A stretch of 64,000 bases of DNA, taken from assembly GCA_035499295.1 (NCBI GenBank), contig DATJZG010000110.1:3429-67428 (forward strand), written 5' to 3'. This DNA comes from DATJZG01 sp035499295 (lineage in GTDB: Bacteria > Myxococcota > Myxococcia > Myxococcales > Anaeromyxobacteraceae). Below, in pieces: positions 43,270 to 50,860 of the stretch. The first letter of the stretch is position 1. Every line of letters starts with the position of its first letter. The notes beneath the pieces were generated by a model. That model made no database searches and had not been told where the DNA came from. It was given only the letters and a program-made list of their open reading frames with translations. A program made the position numbers and the translations under genes.

Positions 43270-44319
43270 ATGTCGGCGAACATCCGCGAGATGCTGGAGG
43301 AGCAGGAGAGCGCCACGCTCCACCCGCGCGCCGCCCTCTCGCGGGCCACACGCGGGCGCGAGCGTGCCGAGCCGGAGGACGACATGCGGCCGGCGTACCA
43401 GCGCGACCGGGATCGACTGCTGCACTGCAAGGCCTTCCGGCGGCTGAAGGGCAAGACGCAGGTGTTCCTCGCCCCGCGCGGCGACCACTACCGCAACCGG
43501 CTCACCCACACGCTGGAGGTGGCGCAGGTGGCGCGCTCCATGGCGCGATCGCTCCGGCTCAACGAGATGCTCGTCGAGGCGATGGTCATGGGGCACGACC
43601 TCGGGCACACGCCCTTCGGGCACGCCGGGGAGCGCGTCCTGAACGCCGTCCTCCCCGGAGGGTTCCACCACGTGGTGCAGTCCCTCCGCGTGGTGGAAGT
43701 GCTGGAGAAGGACGGGGAGGGCCTGAACCTCACCGCCGAGGTGCGCGACGGCATCCTGCGGCACTCGAAGGGGCGCGGCAAGGTGCTCATGGAAGGGAGC
43801 GGGGCGAAGGCGCTCACCCTGGAGGCCGAGATCGTTCGCCTGGCCGACATCGTGGCCTACGTGAACCACGACCTCGACGACGCGGTCCGGGGCGACCTGC
43901 TGCGCGAGGACGACGTGCCCCGGGACATCGTCCGGGTCCTGGGAGGGCGCCATTCCCAACGCCTCGCCACCCTGATCCGCGACGTCATCCGCTCCTCCGA
44001 CCTCGACGGCGGCGGGCACATCTCCATGTCCGGGGAGGTGCAGGGGGCGCTCCTGGCGCTCCGCGACTTCCTCTACGCCCGGGTATACGAGAATCCGGTG
44101 GTGCAGGAGGAGTTCGCGAAGGCGCAGCGCATCCTCGAGGACCTCTATCGCTGGTGCACGGAGGACCCGGAGCGTTTCTGGCGCCGCTTCGGCGTGGCGC
44201 CGCGCGCCGGGGAGGACGTGGCCCGCGCCGTGGCGGACTTCATCTCGGGCATGACCGATCGCTTCGCGCTCGAGACCTGGGAGCAGATCTTCATGCCCCG
44301 CCCTTGGGCCATCGTCTAG
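43270..44319 (+). CDS. Deoxyguanosinetriphosphate triphosphohydrolase-like protein
   Basis: 349 residues. An HD-domain phosphohydrolase with the dGTPase-like pattern: AYQRDRDRLLHCKAFRRLKGKTQVF, NRLTHTLEVAQVAR (His80), GHDLGHTPFGHAG (His109, Asp110) and LADIVAYVNHDLDDA. It belongs to the shorter, 'type 2' dGTPase-like group that hydrolyses dNTPs to deoxynucleoside plus triphosphate. An AAGGA site precedes ATG 43270. It overlaps nothing and is convergent with the amidotransferase-like gene, with 9 bases between stops. Confidence 0.92.
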   Translation: MSANIREMLEEQESATLHPRAALSRATRGRERAEPEDDMRPAYQRDRDRLLHCKAFRRLKGKTQVFLAPRGDHYRNRLTHTLEVAQVARSMARSLRLNEMLVEAMVMGHDLGHTPFGHAGERVLNAVLPGGFHHVVQSLRVVEVLEKDGEGLNLTAEVRDGILRHSKGRGKVLMEGSGAKALTLEAEIVRLADIVAYVNHDLDDAVRGDLLREDDVPRDIVRVLGGRHSQRLATLIRDVIRSSDLDGGGHISMSGEVQGALLALRDFLYARVYENPVVQEEFAKAQRILEDLYRWCTEDPERFWRRFGVAPRAGEDVARAVADFISGMTDRFALETWEQIFMPRPWAIV

Positions 44320-44328
44320 GGCCCTTGG

Positions 44329-45174
44329 CTAGTGGGCGTTGACCTGGGAGACCCGCACGCGCAGGGCGCGGTCCACCGTCACCACCGCCGACTCGGGGAC
44401 CTCCAGGAACCCGGCCGGATCGGCGAGGAAGGAGCTGAAGACCACCGCTTTCGCCTGGCGGTGAGGCCGGACGCGCGGGTCGCTGTCCTTGGTGGAGGCG
44501 TCGATCTGGTGGCGCGGGCAGGGGATGATCCCCTCCAGCAGGGCGTAGTGGAGGGGCTTGCCGCGGCGCACCCCCGCCAGCATGCGCCCGTTGGTGGCGG
44601 CGAGGTTGAGCACGCTCGGGCGCTGGCACCCGGCCTCGCGGCACCAGGCGTCGATCTTCCTCACCGCGCCGGCGAGGGCGCGCCCGGCCACTTCGGCGGG
44701 TGCGTCAAGGTCGTCGAGCGCTCCCGCCTCCCGGAGCTCCTTCAAGAAGAGCATGAAGAGGTGCTCCGAATCGGTCTGCCCGGCGACGGCGCGGCGCAGG
44801 AAATCGGGGAGGGCGGCGACGAGGCGCGGCTTCACGTCCGTCCACGCCTCCACCCCGCCGACGTGCACGAAGAGCCAGCGGCGAAAGCGGAAGGGCTGGG
44901 TGTTCTCGTCCTTGTGGGGGAAGCCCGAGGTGGTGCGAGCCCGGACCAGCAGCGCCTCCCCGGTGACCGGCCCCACCAGGTCGGGAAGCTCGAGCGGGGC
45001 CGGGGCCCCGGCCGGGAGGCGGCCGAGGAGGACGTTGCCCGCTCGGTGGTAGCCCCAGCCGTAGTCGTCCGGGCGCTGATCGCCCTCCACGAGCGACACG
45101 TGGCCCCGCAGCCGGGCCACCTGGCACTCGAGCAAGTTGGGATCGTTCTGCAGTATCGCGATCAGCGCGCCCAT
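44329..45174 (-). CDS. Class II glutamine amidotransferase-like protein without the catalytic Cys
   Basis: 281 residues from ATG 45174, which has a clear GGGAGAGG site. The fold pattern of YafJ/EgtC-like class II amidotransferases is visible: RPDDYGWGYHRAGNVLLG, LLVRARTTSGFPHKDENTQPFRF, and 'SEHLFMLFLKEL', plus NLAATNGRMLAG. In the family the residue after the initiator Met is the N-terminal nucleophile Cys; here it is Gly2 and no other Cys lies near. It is therefore probably not a glutaminase. It could be a regulatory or binding protein. Divergent from the Hsp70 operon. Confidence 0.72.
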   Translation of the reverse strand: MGALIAILQNDPNLLECQVARLRGHVSLVEGDQRPDDYGWGYHRAGNVLLGRLPAGAPAPLELPDLVGPVTGEALLVRARTTSGFPHKDENTQPFRFRRWLFVHVGGVEAWTDVKPRLVAALPDFLRRAVAGQTDSEHLFMLFLKELREAGALDDLDAPAEVAGRALAGAVRKIDAWCREAGCQRPSVLNLAATNGRMLAGVRRGKPLHYALLEGIIPCPRHQIDASTKDSDPRVRPHRQAKAVVFSSFLADPAGFLEVPESAVVTVDRALRVRVSQVNAH

Positions 45175-45297
45175 CTCTCGCCTCTCCCTTTCCCGCACCC
45201 ACCCGTACCCAGCCGACGCGTGGACAAGCATATAACCGTCGAGGGGGTCTCTCACATCCGCGACCCCGTGCCGGCGTCGAAACGGTCGGTCGTGGGT

Positions 45298-45326
45298 TTG
45301 ACGGACCCACCCGTCGCCGCTACGAT
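45298..45326 (+). promoter_or_regulatory. Sigma-70-type promoter of the Hsp70/J-protein operon
   Basis: TTGACG (45298-45303) and TACGAT (45321-45326), each five of six consensus bases, with an ideal 17-base spacer. The start point would be near 45333, about 32 bases before ATG 45365. The downstream TTTTT further lowers duplex stability. There is no sign of a heat-shock CIRCE element. Confidence 0.75.
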
Positions 45327-45364
45327 TTTTCCGCGACCTCGGAAAAGGCCCGGAAATTCGACAG

Positions 45365-46963
45365 ATGAGCGACGACATCGCGGTGGGGATAGACCTTGGG
45401 ACGAGCTACAGCGCCGTCGCGGCGCTCCTCGGGGAGCGCCCCGAGGTCCTCCCGAACGAGTGGGGGGAGCGGACGCACGCCTCGGTGGTGAGCTTCCTCG
45501 AGGACGGCACCGTCCTCGTCGGGAACAGCGCCAAGCGCAACATCATCACGAACGCAGAGAACACGGTCTACTCCGCGAAGCGGCTCATCGGCCGCTTCTT
45601 CTTCTCCGACGAGGTGAAGAAGGCGCAGTCGGTGATGCCGTACCGGATCGTGGAGGGGCCGAACAACTCGGTGCGGGTGCAGGTGGGTCAGCGGATCTTC
45701 GCCATCCCGGAGATCTCGGCCCTCGTGCTGAAGGAGATGAAGGCCATCGCCGAGACCGCCCTCGGGCGCGAGGTCCGGCGCGCCGTCGTCACCTGCCCCG
45801 CCTACTTCAACGACAACCAGCGGCAGGCCACGAAGGACGCGGGGCGCATCGCCGGGCTCGACGTCTTGCGCATCATCAACGAGCCCACTGCCGCCGCGCT
45901 GGCGTACGGGTTCGGCAAGGACATCCACCAGCGCATCTGCGTCTACGACCTCGGCGGCGGCACCTTCGACGTCTCCATCCTCGAGATCGGCAGCGACGTC
46001 TTCGAGGTGATGGCCACCGCCGGAGACACCTACCTCGGCGGCGACGACTTCGACGACCGGATCATGGCGTGGCTCGCCGACGACTTCTTGAAGAAGCACG
46101 GGCTCGACCTGCGCCAGAACCGCTTCTGCCTGCAGATGCTCAAGGAAGCCGGCGAGAAGGCCAAGATCGACGTGGGGCGAGACGGCCAGGCGGTCATCCA
46201 GGTGCCGGGCATCTGCCAGACCCCGGAGGGACAGGTCCTCGACCTGGAGCACAGGCTGGGCTCGGACCAGTTCAACCGGATGGTGATGGACCTGGTCCAG
46301 AGAACCTTCAAGGTGTGCGACGAGGCGCTCCAGTCCGCCCGCATGACCGCCGGCGACATCGATGCCGTCATCCTGGTGGGCGGGCCGACCCGGCTCCCCA
46401 TCATCCGCCAGAGCGTGCGCCACTACTTCCAGAAGGAACCCATGACCGGGATCGACCCGGACGAGGTGGTGGCGCTCGGGGCGAGCATCCAGGCGAGCGC
46501 CCTCCTCAACCGCGACGCCGCCGCCGCCGGCCAGGCGAGCTACCTGCTCGACGTGACGCCGCTCACCCTGCGGGTGGGAACGGTGGGAGGGTGGGCGGAG
46601 CCCATCATCGACAAGAACACCCCCATCCCCATCGAGAAGTCGAAGGCGTTCACCACCAGCCGGGACGGCCAGGACCGGGTCCGCATCCGGGTCTACCAGG
46701 GGGAGTCGAAGCGCGCCGAGGAGTGCGAGTTCCTGGGGGAGTTCGAATTCACTGGCTTCCGCATCGGCTACCGGGGCGAGGTGCAGATCCAGGTGACCTT
46801 CGAGATCGACTCGAACGGCATCGTCAACGTGTCGGCCACCGACGTCGAGACCCGGCAGAAGGCCTCCACCACCATCAACCTCTCCTCGGGCCTCACCGAG
46901 CAGGACATCCGCACCGCCATCGACAAGAACGCCGAGGTGGTCCTCGCGGGCCACTCCGCCTAG
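45365..46963 (+). CDS. Short Hsp70 (DnaK-like) chaperone lacking the C-terminal lid
   Basis: 532 residues against about 640 for DnaK. The nucleotide-binding domain is complete (GIDLGTSYSAVAAL, VVTCPAYFNDNQRQATKDAG, INEPTAAALAYGF, VYDLGGGTFDVSILE, ILVGGPTRLPIIR), as is the substrate-binding beta-domain up to SATDVETRQKASTTINLSSGLT. The chain ends soon after, so the helical lid is nearly absent. It is followed after 29 bases by a J-domain protein. This suits a specialised Hsp70/J pair, separate from the genomic dnaK, such as those serving motility or surface assembly. Confidence 0.9.
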   Translation: MSDDIAVGIDLGTSYSAVAALLGERPEVLPNEWGERTHASVVSFLEDGTVLVGNSAKRNIITNAENTVYSAKRLIGRFFFSDEVKKAQSVMPYRIVEGPNNSVRVQVGQRIFAIPEISALVLKEMKAIAETALGREVRRAVVTCPAYFNDNQRQATKDAGRIAGLDVLRIINEPTAAALAYGFGKDIHQRICVYDLGGGTFDVSILEIGSDVFEVMATAGDTYLGGDDFDDRIMAWLADDFLKKHGLDLRQNRFCLQMLKEAGEKAKIDVGRDGQAVIQVPGICQTPEGQVLDLEHRLGSDQFNRMVMDLVQRTFKVCDEALQSARMTAGDIDAVILVGGPTRLPIIRQSVRHYFQKEPMTGIDPDEVVALGASIQASALLNRDAAAAGQASYLLDVTPLTLRVGTVGGWAEPIIDKNTPIPIEKSKAFTTSRDGQDRVRIRVYQGESKRAEECEFLGEFEFTGFRIGYRGEVQIQVTFEIDSNGIVNVSATDVETRQKASTTINLSSGLTEQDIRTAIDKNAEVVLAGHSA

Positions 46964-46992
46964 GGGCAGCAAGGGCGCGCCCCGGTTCCCCC

Positions 46993-47544
46993 ATGGACGA
47001 GACCTTCCGCATCGAGGTGGAGACCCTGGCGGAGGCCCTCGACCACCTCGACTACTTCGCCATCTTGAAGGTGGCGCAGAGCGCCACGCCGGCGGAGATC
47101 AAGGCCGCCTACCACCGGGAGTCGCGCCTCTACCATCCGGACCGCTTCGCGGCGGTGGGGGACCCGCACCTTCGCGATCTGGTGGGGCGCGTCTACCGGC
47201 GGATCAACGAGGCCTACACGGTCCTGCGCGACGACGCGCGCCGCGGCAAGTACCTGGCGGACGTCGCCAGTGCCGATCGCGACAGGAAGCTGCGCTTCAC
47301 CGAGACCGACGAGGTCGAGGTGAAGGAGGCGCAGAAGCGCAAGGTCGAGGAGCAACTCGGCCAGACGCCCAACGGGAGGAAATTCTTCTCGAGCGCGCTC
47401 GCGGACATCCAGGCGGGGCGGTGGGAGGCCGCCGAGCGCAACCTCAAGATGGCGCTCATGTACGAGCCGGAGAACCCCCGCTTCCAGGAGCAGATGGCGC
47501 TGGTGGAGAAGAACCGGCCGAAGGTCGACTTCCGCATCAAGTAG
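46993..47544 (+). CDS. J-domain protein with TPR-like C-terminus
   Basis: 183 residues from ATG 46993. The J-domain is at about residues 15-80: DYFAILKVAQSATPAEIKAAYHRESRLYHPDRF, with the HPD loop at 48-50, and INEAYTVLRDDARRGKYL. After a charged linker, the C-terminal part (FFSSALADIQAGRWEAAERNLKMALMYEPENPRFQEQMALVE) resembles one to two TPRs. No zinc or glycine-rich DnaJ modules. It should stimulate the ATPase of the Hsp70 encoded just upstream and deliver clients bound by its TPR part. Confidence 0.9.
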   Translation: MDETFRIEVETLAEALDHLDYFAILKVAQSATPAEIKAAYHRESRLYHPDRFAAVGDPHLRDLVGRVYRRINEAYTVLRDDARRGKYLADVASADRDRKLRFTETDEVEVKEAQKRKVEEQLGQTPNGRKFFSSALADIQAGRWEAAERNLKMALMYEPENPRFQEQMALVEKNRPKVDFRIK

Positions 47545-47557
47545 CGCCGCCGAGCCC

Positions 47558-48274
47558 ATGACCCTCGACGCCGTGGTGATCGCGCTCCTCGCGCTCTCGG
47601 CGGTCCTCGGGGCGATCGCCGGAGCGATGCGCCCGCTCTTCCTCGCCGGCGGAGCCGGCCTCGGTTGGCTTTCGGCCCGGCACCTCTCGCTGCCGCTCGG
47701 GGGCCTGCTGGAGCGCTTCCTGCCCGCGCCTTTCGGGCGAGCGCTGGCCGCGTCCCTCCTCTTCTGCGCCGGAGCCGCCCTGGGCTTCCTCCTCGGGAGG
47801 CGTCTGAGCCTCCGCCCGGGCGGAGGGCGGCGACCCTCGGACCGCGCCGCCGGGGCGCTGCTCGGGGGGGCGGCCGGCGCACTCGCGGCCTGGGTGGCGC
47901 TCGCGGCGCTCGACGCCGCCTCGACCCTCCTCCCGCGCGGACTGGAGAGCCAGCTCGCGCAAAGCGACCTCGCGGCGCTGGTGCGCGAGCACGACCTCCT
48001 CGGGCGGTGGCGCCGGCCGGCGGAGGAGGCGCTGCGCGAACTCTTGCGGCTCGCCTCCGACCCCGCCGGCCTCGCCCGGCTGGAGCGCGATCCCGACCTG
48101 CGCGGGCTCGCCGACGACGAGCGCGTGCGGGAGATCGTCGACGAGGCGAAGCTGCCCGGGCGCGGCGACCCCGGGGGGTCGTCGCGCGCGCTGAAGCTGC
48201 TCGCCGACCCCGACTTCCGAGAGCGGCTCCTCCGTGCCGAGCAGCGGCTTCGGCGGGAGAGCCCCGGGGGCTGA
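47558..48274 (+). CDS. CvpA-like membrane protein
   Basis: 238 residues. The first 120 residues hold four hydrophobic segments in the CvpA pattern (LDAVVIALLALSAVLGAIAGAMR, LFLAGGAGLGWLSAR, LAASLLFCAGAALGFLLGR, GALLGGAAGALAAWVALAAL). The C-terminal half is soluble and charged, with repeated Leu-rich helices (REHDLLGRWRRPAEEALREL, DPDLRGLADDERVREIVDEA). It lies 13 bases after the J-protein gene, so it is likely the third gene of that operon. CvpA proteins are linked to colicin V production and peptidoglycan or envelope stress; function here is open. Confidence 0.75.
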   Translation: MTLDAVVIALLALSAVLGAIAGAMRPLFLAGGAGLGWLSARHLSLPLGGLLERFLPAPFGRALAASLLFCAGAALGFLLGRRLSLRPGGGRRPSDRAAGALLGGAAGALAAWVALAALDAASTLLPRGLESQLAQSDLAALVREHDLLGRWRRPAEEALRELLRLASDPAGLARLERDPDLRGLADDERVREIVDEAKLPGRGDPGGSSRALKLLADPDFRERLLRAEQRLRRESPGG

Positions 48275-48300
48275 CCGGGGCGACCGCCCGAACTCGGCTC

Positions 48301-49449
48301 CTACTTCACCTGCCGCGCCGCCCGCCCGACCTCCGGCATGGCCCCGGAGCCGGGGTGGCGCCGCTGGTGCGCCCGGCGCAGCTTCTCGTAGAGGAGGTCG
48401 AGGCGGCGCATGAGCCGCTTGGGCGGGCGCGGCTTGCGGGTGGAGAGCGCGTAGGCGCACACGACCGGGGCGGCGATGGTGGCGTCGGAGTAGACGACCA
48501 CGTGGTTCTTGAGCATCCGGGCCTGCACCTTGCCCCAGCTGATGGCCTCGCTCGGGGTGGCGCCCGAGAGCCCACCCCACTGCGGCGAGTCGGTGGAGAT
48601 CTGCAGCACGTACTCGTGGCCGCCGCGGTTCAGGTCGAGGATCTGCCACAGGGTGGGCTGCGTCTGCAGGTAGAAGTTCTTCGGCGAGCCGCCCCCGAGG
48701 ATGACGACGCCGTTCACCTTGGCGTCGTAGACGATGGCCGTCGACTCGAGGACGTCTAGGTCTGGGTCGACGGTGGTGCGCCCCCCTCGCAGCTTCATGG
48801 CGGCCACGTTCATGCCGATGGAGGAGTCGCCGGGCGAGCTCGTGAAGATCGGCACATCGTACTTCGCGGCGGTGGCCACCCAGGAGCGCTCCGGCAGGGG
48901 CGCATCCTGCAGGGCCAGGTGCCCGAGGTAGTGGTGCAGCCGGGGGGTGGAGATGTTCCCGCGCAGCTCCGCCGGGGCCTTGGCGAGTGCCTCCCGGACG
49001 AAGGCGTCGGTGTCGAGCAGCGAGTCCTCGGTGATGAACACGTCGTAGATGCGCTCGATGCCGGCGCGGTAGAGCTCGCGGTCGTCGACCTGGAAGGCGC
49101 CCTGCAGCACCGGCAGCTTCAGGGCGAAGTGGAGGTCGTGGTAGATGTTCGCGCCGGTGGAGACGACGAGGTCCACGAAGCCGGCCTCGATGAGCGCCTG
49201 GATGGCCCCGCCGAGCCCCGCCGGCGCCATGGCCCCGGTCACCGTCAGGGCGACGGTGGCCTCGGCGTCGAGCATCCGGCAGAAGAGGTCACACCCCTCC
49301 GCCAAGCGGCCGCCGTTGAAGGCGCCGGCCCTCCGGTACACGTCGACGAGGTCGACCACCGTCATTCCTCGGCGAAGCCGCATGGGCTCCACCGGCGGAC
49401 GCGACAGGTAGCGCCTGCGGAGTGCTTTCGTGGAGGGCGGCTTCGTCAT
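48301..49449 (-). CDS. Deoxyhypusine synthase-like enzyme (bacterial DHS family)
   Basis: 382 residues with the deoxyhypusine-synthase fold: VALTVTGAMAPAGLGGAIQALIEAGFVDLVVSTGANIYHDLH (NAD binding), SSPGDSSIGMN, and GGGSPKNFYLQTQPTL carrying Lys257, the position of the imine-forming lysine of DHS. Bacteria lack eIF5A, and bacterial members of this family act on polyamines, for instance making homospermidine from spermidine or putrescine. No other polyamine gene is adjacent. A TTGACG at 49484-49489 (read on minus) may be its -35, with a weak GAGGAT -10 at 17 bases spacing. Confidence 0.85.
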   Translation of the reverse strand: MTKPPSTKALRRRYLSRPPVEPMRLRRGMTVVDLVDVYRRAGAFNGGRLAEGCDLFCRMLDAEATVALTVTGAMAPAGLGGAIQALIEAGFVDLVVSTGANIYHDLHFALKLPVLQGAFQVDDRELYRAGIERIYDVFITEDSLLDTDAFVREALAKAPAELRGNISTPRLHHYLGHLALQDAPLPERSWVATAAKYDVPIFTSSPGDSSIGMNVAAMKLRGGRTTVDPDLDVLESTAIVYDAKVNGVVILGGGSPKNFYLQTQPTLWQILDLNRGGHEYVLQISTDSPQWGGLSGATPSEAISWGKVQARMLKNHVVVYSDATIAAPVVCAYALSTRKPRPPKRLMRRLDLLYEKLRRAHQRRHPGSGAMPEVGRAARQVK

Positions 49450-49489
49450 GGCGGCCGCGCATCCTCTCTAACCCTTCGCCGATCGTCAA

Positions 49490-49963
49490 CTAGCGCGCGG
49501 CCACCTGCGCAGGCGGCAACTGGACGAGATCCGGAGGATTCTCCTTGGGTTGCGCCGGCGCGAGCGACGAGAGCTTGGCGCCGCGGTAGACGTCGAGCAT
49601 CCGCTCCTGGCCCTCGCGCCAGACGGCAACCATGCTGCACGTCGGGGCTCGCCCGCAGGCGTCGTCGCTGTCGAGGCAGACGTTGAGCGCGACGGGACCC
49701 TCGACCGCCTCGATGACGTCGAGGAAGCTGATCTCCGCCGCGGGGCGGGCGAGCTGGTATCCCCCGTGGGGACCTCGGGTCGACCGGACCAGCCCCTGAT
49801 CCACCAACGTTTTCAGGATCTTGGCGAGAAAGTCCTCCGGCACGTCCATCTCCCGCGCGATCTCGCGGAAGGGGACGACCGAGCTCGAGGGGAGCGCGGC
49901 GAGGTAGACCATCGCCCTCAGACCGTAGTCGATCTTCCGAGATATGCGCAGGACGTGTTGCAT
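49490..49963 (-). CDS. Rrf2-family regulator with Fe-S cluster cysteines
   Basis: 157 residues. A winged HTH at residues 8-72 (SRKIDYGLRAMVYLAAL, IAREMDVPEDFLAKILKTLVDQGLVRSTRGPHGGYQLAR) is followed by a dimerisation helix. Three cysteines, Cys96, Cys103 and Cys109, are at the [2Fe-2S]-binding position of IscR and NsrR (C-x6-C-x5-C). It probably senses iron-sulfur status, nitric oxide or redox state. The C-terminus is Pro-rich. No isc or suf genes adjoin it. Divergent from the PHP gene, with 59 bases between starts, which may contain its own operator. Confidence 0.92.
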   Translation of the reverse strand: MQHVLRISRKIDYGLRAMVYLAALPSSSVVPFREIAREMDVPEDFLAKILKTLVDQGLVRSTRGPHGGYQLARPAAEISFLDVIEAVEGPVALNVCLDSDDACGRAPTCSMVAVWREGQERMLDVYRGAKLSSLAPAQPKENPPDLVQLPPAQVAAR

Positions 49964-49996
49964 GGCTCTCCCCGTCGCGCGGCCAAGACGCTGCGT

Positions 49997-50002
49997 TATG
50001 AT
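49997..50002 (+). promoter_or_regulatory. Probable -10 element of the PHP phosphoesterase gene
   Basis: TATGAT matches five of six consensus bases and lies 20 bases before ATG 50023; a GGAGGGG ribosome site follows at about 50010. No clear -35 at the correct distance. It sits in the shared promoter region with the Rrf2 gene, so it could be Rrf2-regulated. Confidence 0.4.
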
Positions 50003-50022
50003 ACCACGCGGAGGGGATCCTA

Positions 50023-50856
50023 ATGGCCGGGGCTGCGGGAGTCATCGATCTCCACACGCACTCCACCGCCTCCGATGGGCAGTACACCCCCGCCGACATC
50101 GCCGGCCGGGCCGCCGCCGCCGGCACCTCGGTGTGGGCGCTCACCGACCACGATACCGTCGCGGGGCTCGAGCCCGCGGCCCTGGAGGCCAGGCGCCTGG
50201 GGATGCGCTTCGTGCCCGGGATCGAGCTTTCGGTCTACCTCGACCAGCGGGAGATCCACGTCCTCGGCCACTTCGTCGACCCGGCCCACCCGACGCTGGG
50301 CCGGTTCGAGGACTTCCTCGCGGAGCGGCGGCGCGAGCGCATGGAGCAGATCATCGAGAAGCTCGCGGCGCTGGGGATCCGCATCGCCGCCGACGACATC
50401 GTCCGCTTCAGCGGCGGCAAGACCATCGGCCGCCCGCACGTGGCGAGGGCGCTCGTCGCCGCCGGGGCGGTGGAGACGGTCAAGGAGGCCTTCGACCGCT
50501 ACCTGGCGGAGGGCAAGCCCGCCTACGTGGGGCGCTACCGGCTCATCGCCGAGGACGCCGTCTCCCTCGTCCGGGGTGCGGGCGGGGTGGCGACGCTCGC
50601 CCACCCGGGCGTATCCAAGATCGAGCGCGGCGACCTGCTGAGGCTCCGGGGAATGGGGTTCGACGGGGTGGAGGTCTACCACCCCGACCACGTTCCCTCG
50701 CAACTCGAGAAGTACGGCCGCGCTGCCGCCGAACTCGACCTCGTCGCCACCGCCGGGTCGGACTTCCACGGAGAGGCGGTCGCCCCGGACCGGTCTCTCG
50801 GGACGACCACCATGCCGCTCGAGGACCTGGAGCGGCTGGAACGGCGCCGCCGCTGA
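50023..50856 (+). CDS. PHP-domain phosphoesterase (TrpH/YciV, RNase AM-like)
   Basis: 277 residues with the PHP metal-binding motifs: HTHSTASDG (residues 11-19), TDHDT (about 42-46), GIELSVYL, EIHVLGHFVD, GRPHVARAL, TLAHPG and GSDFHG. The family includes the 5'-to-3' exonuclease RNase AM (YciV), which matures ribosomal RNA 5' ends and degrades short nucleotides such as pAp. It is convergent with the nuo operon, with four bases between stops. Confidence 0.9.
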   Translation: MAGAAGVIDLHTHSTASDGQYTPADIAGRAAAAGTSVWALTDHDTVAGLEPAALEARRLGMRFVPGIELSVYLDQREIHVLGHFVDPAHPTLGRFEDFLAERRRERMEQIIEKLAALGIRIAADDIVRFSGGKTIGRPHVARALVAAGAVETVKEAFDRYLAEGKPAYVGRYRLIAEDAVSLVRGAGGVATLAHPGVSKIERGDLLRLRGMGFDGVEVYHPDHVPSQLEKYGRAAAELDLVATAGSDFHGEAVAPDRSLGTTTMPLEDLERLERRRR

Positions 50857-50860
50857 CGGC

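Noticed and set aside
44332..46992. A long plus-strand frame ahead of the J-protein that would add about 890 residues
   Set aside because: It overlaps the amidotransferase-like gene and the Hsp70 gene in wrong frames; only the part from ATG 46993 has J-domain sequence.
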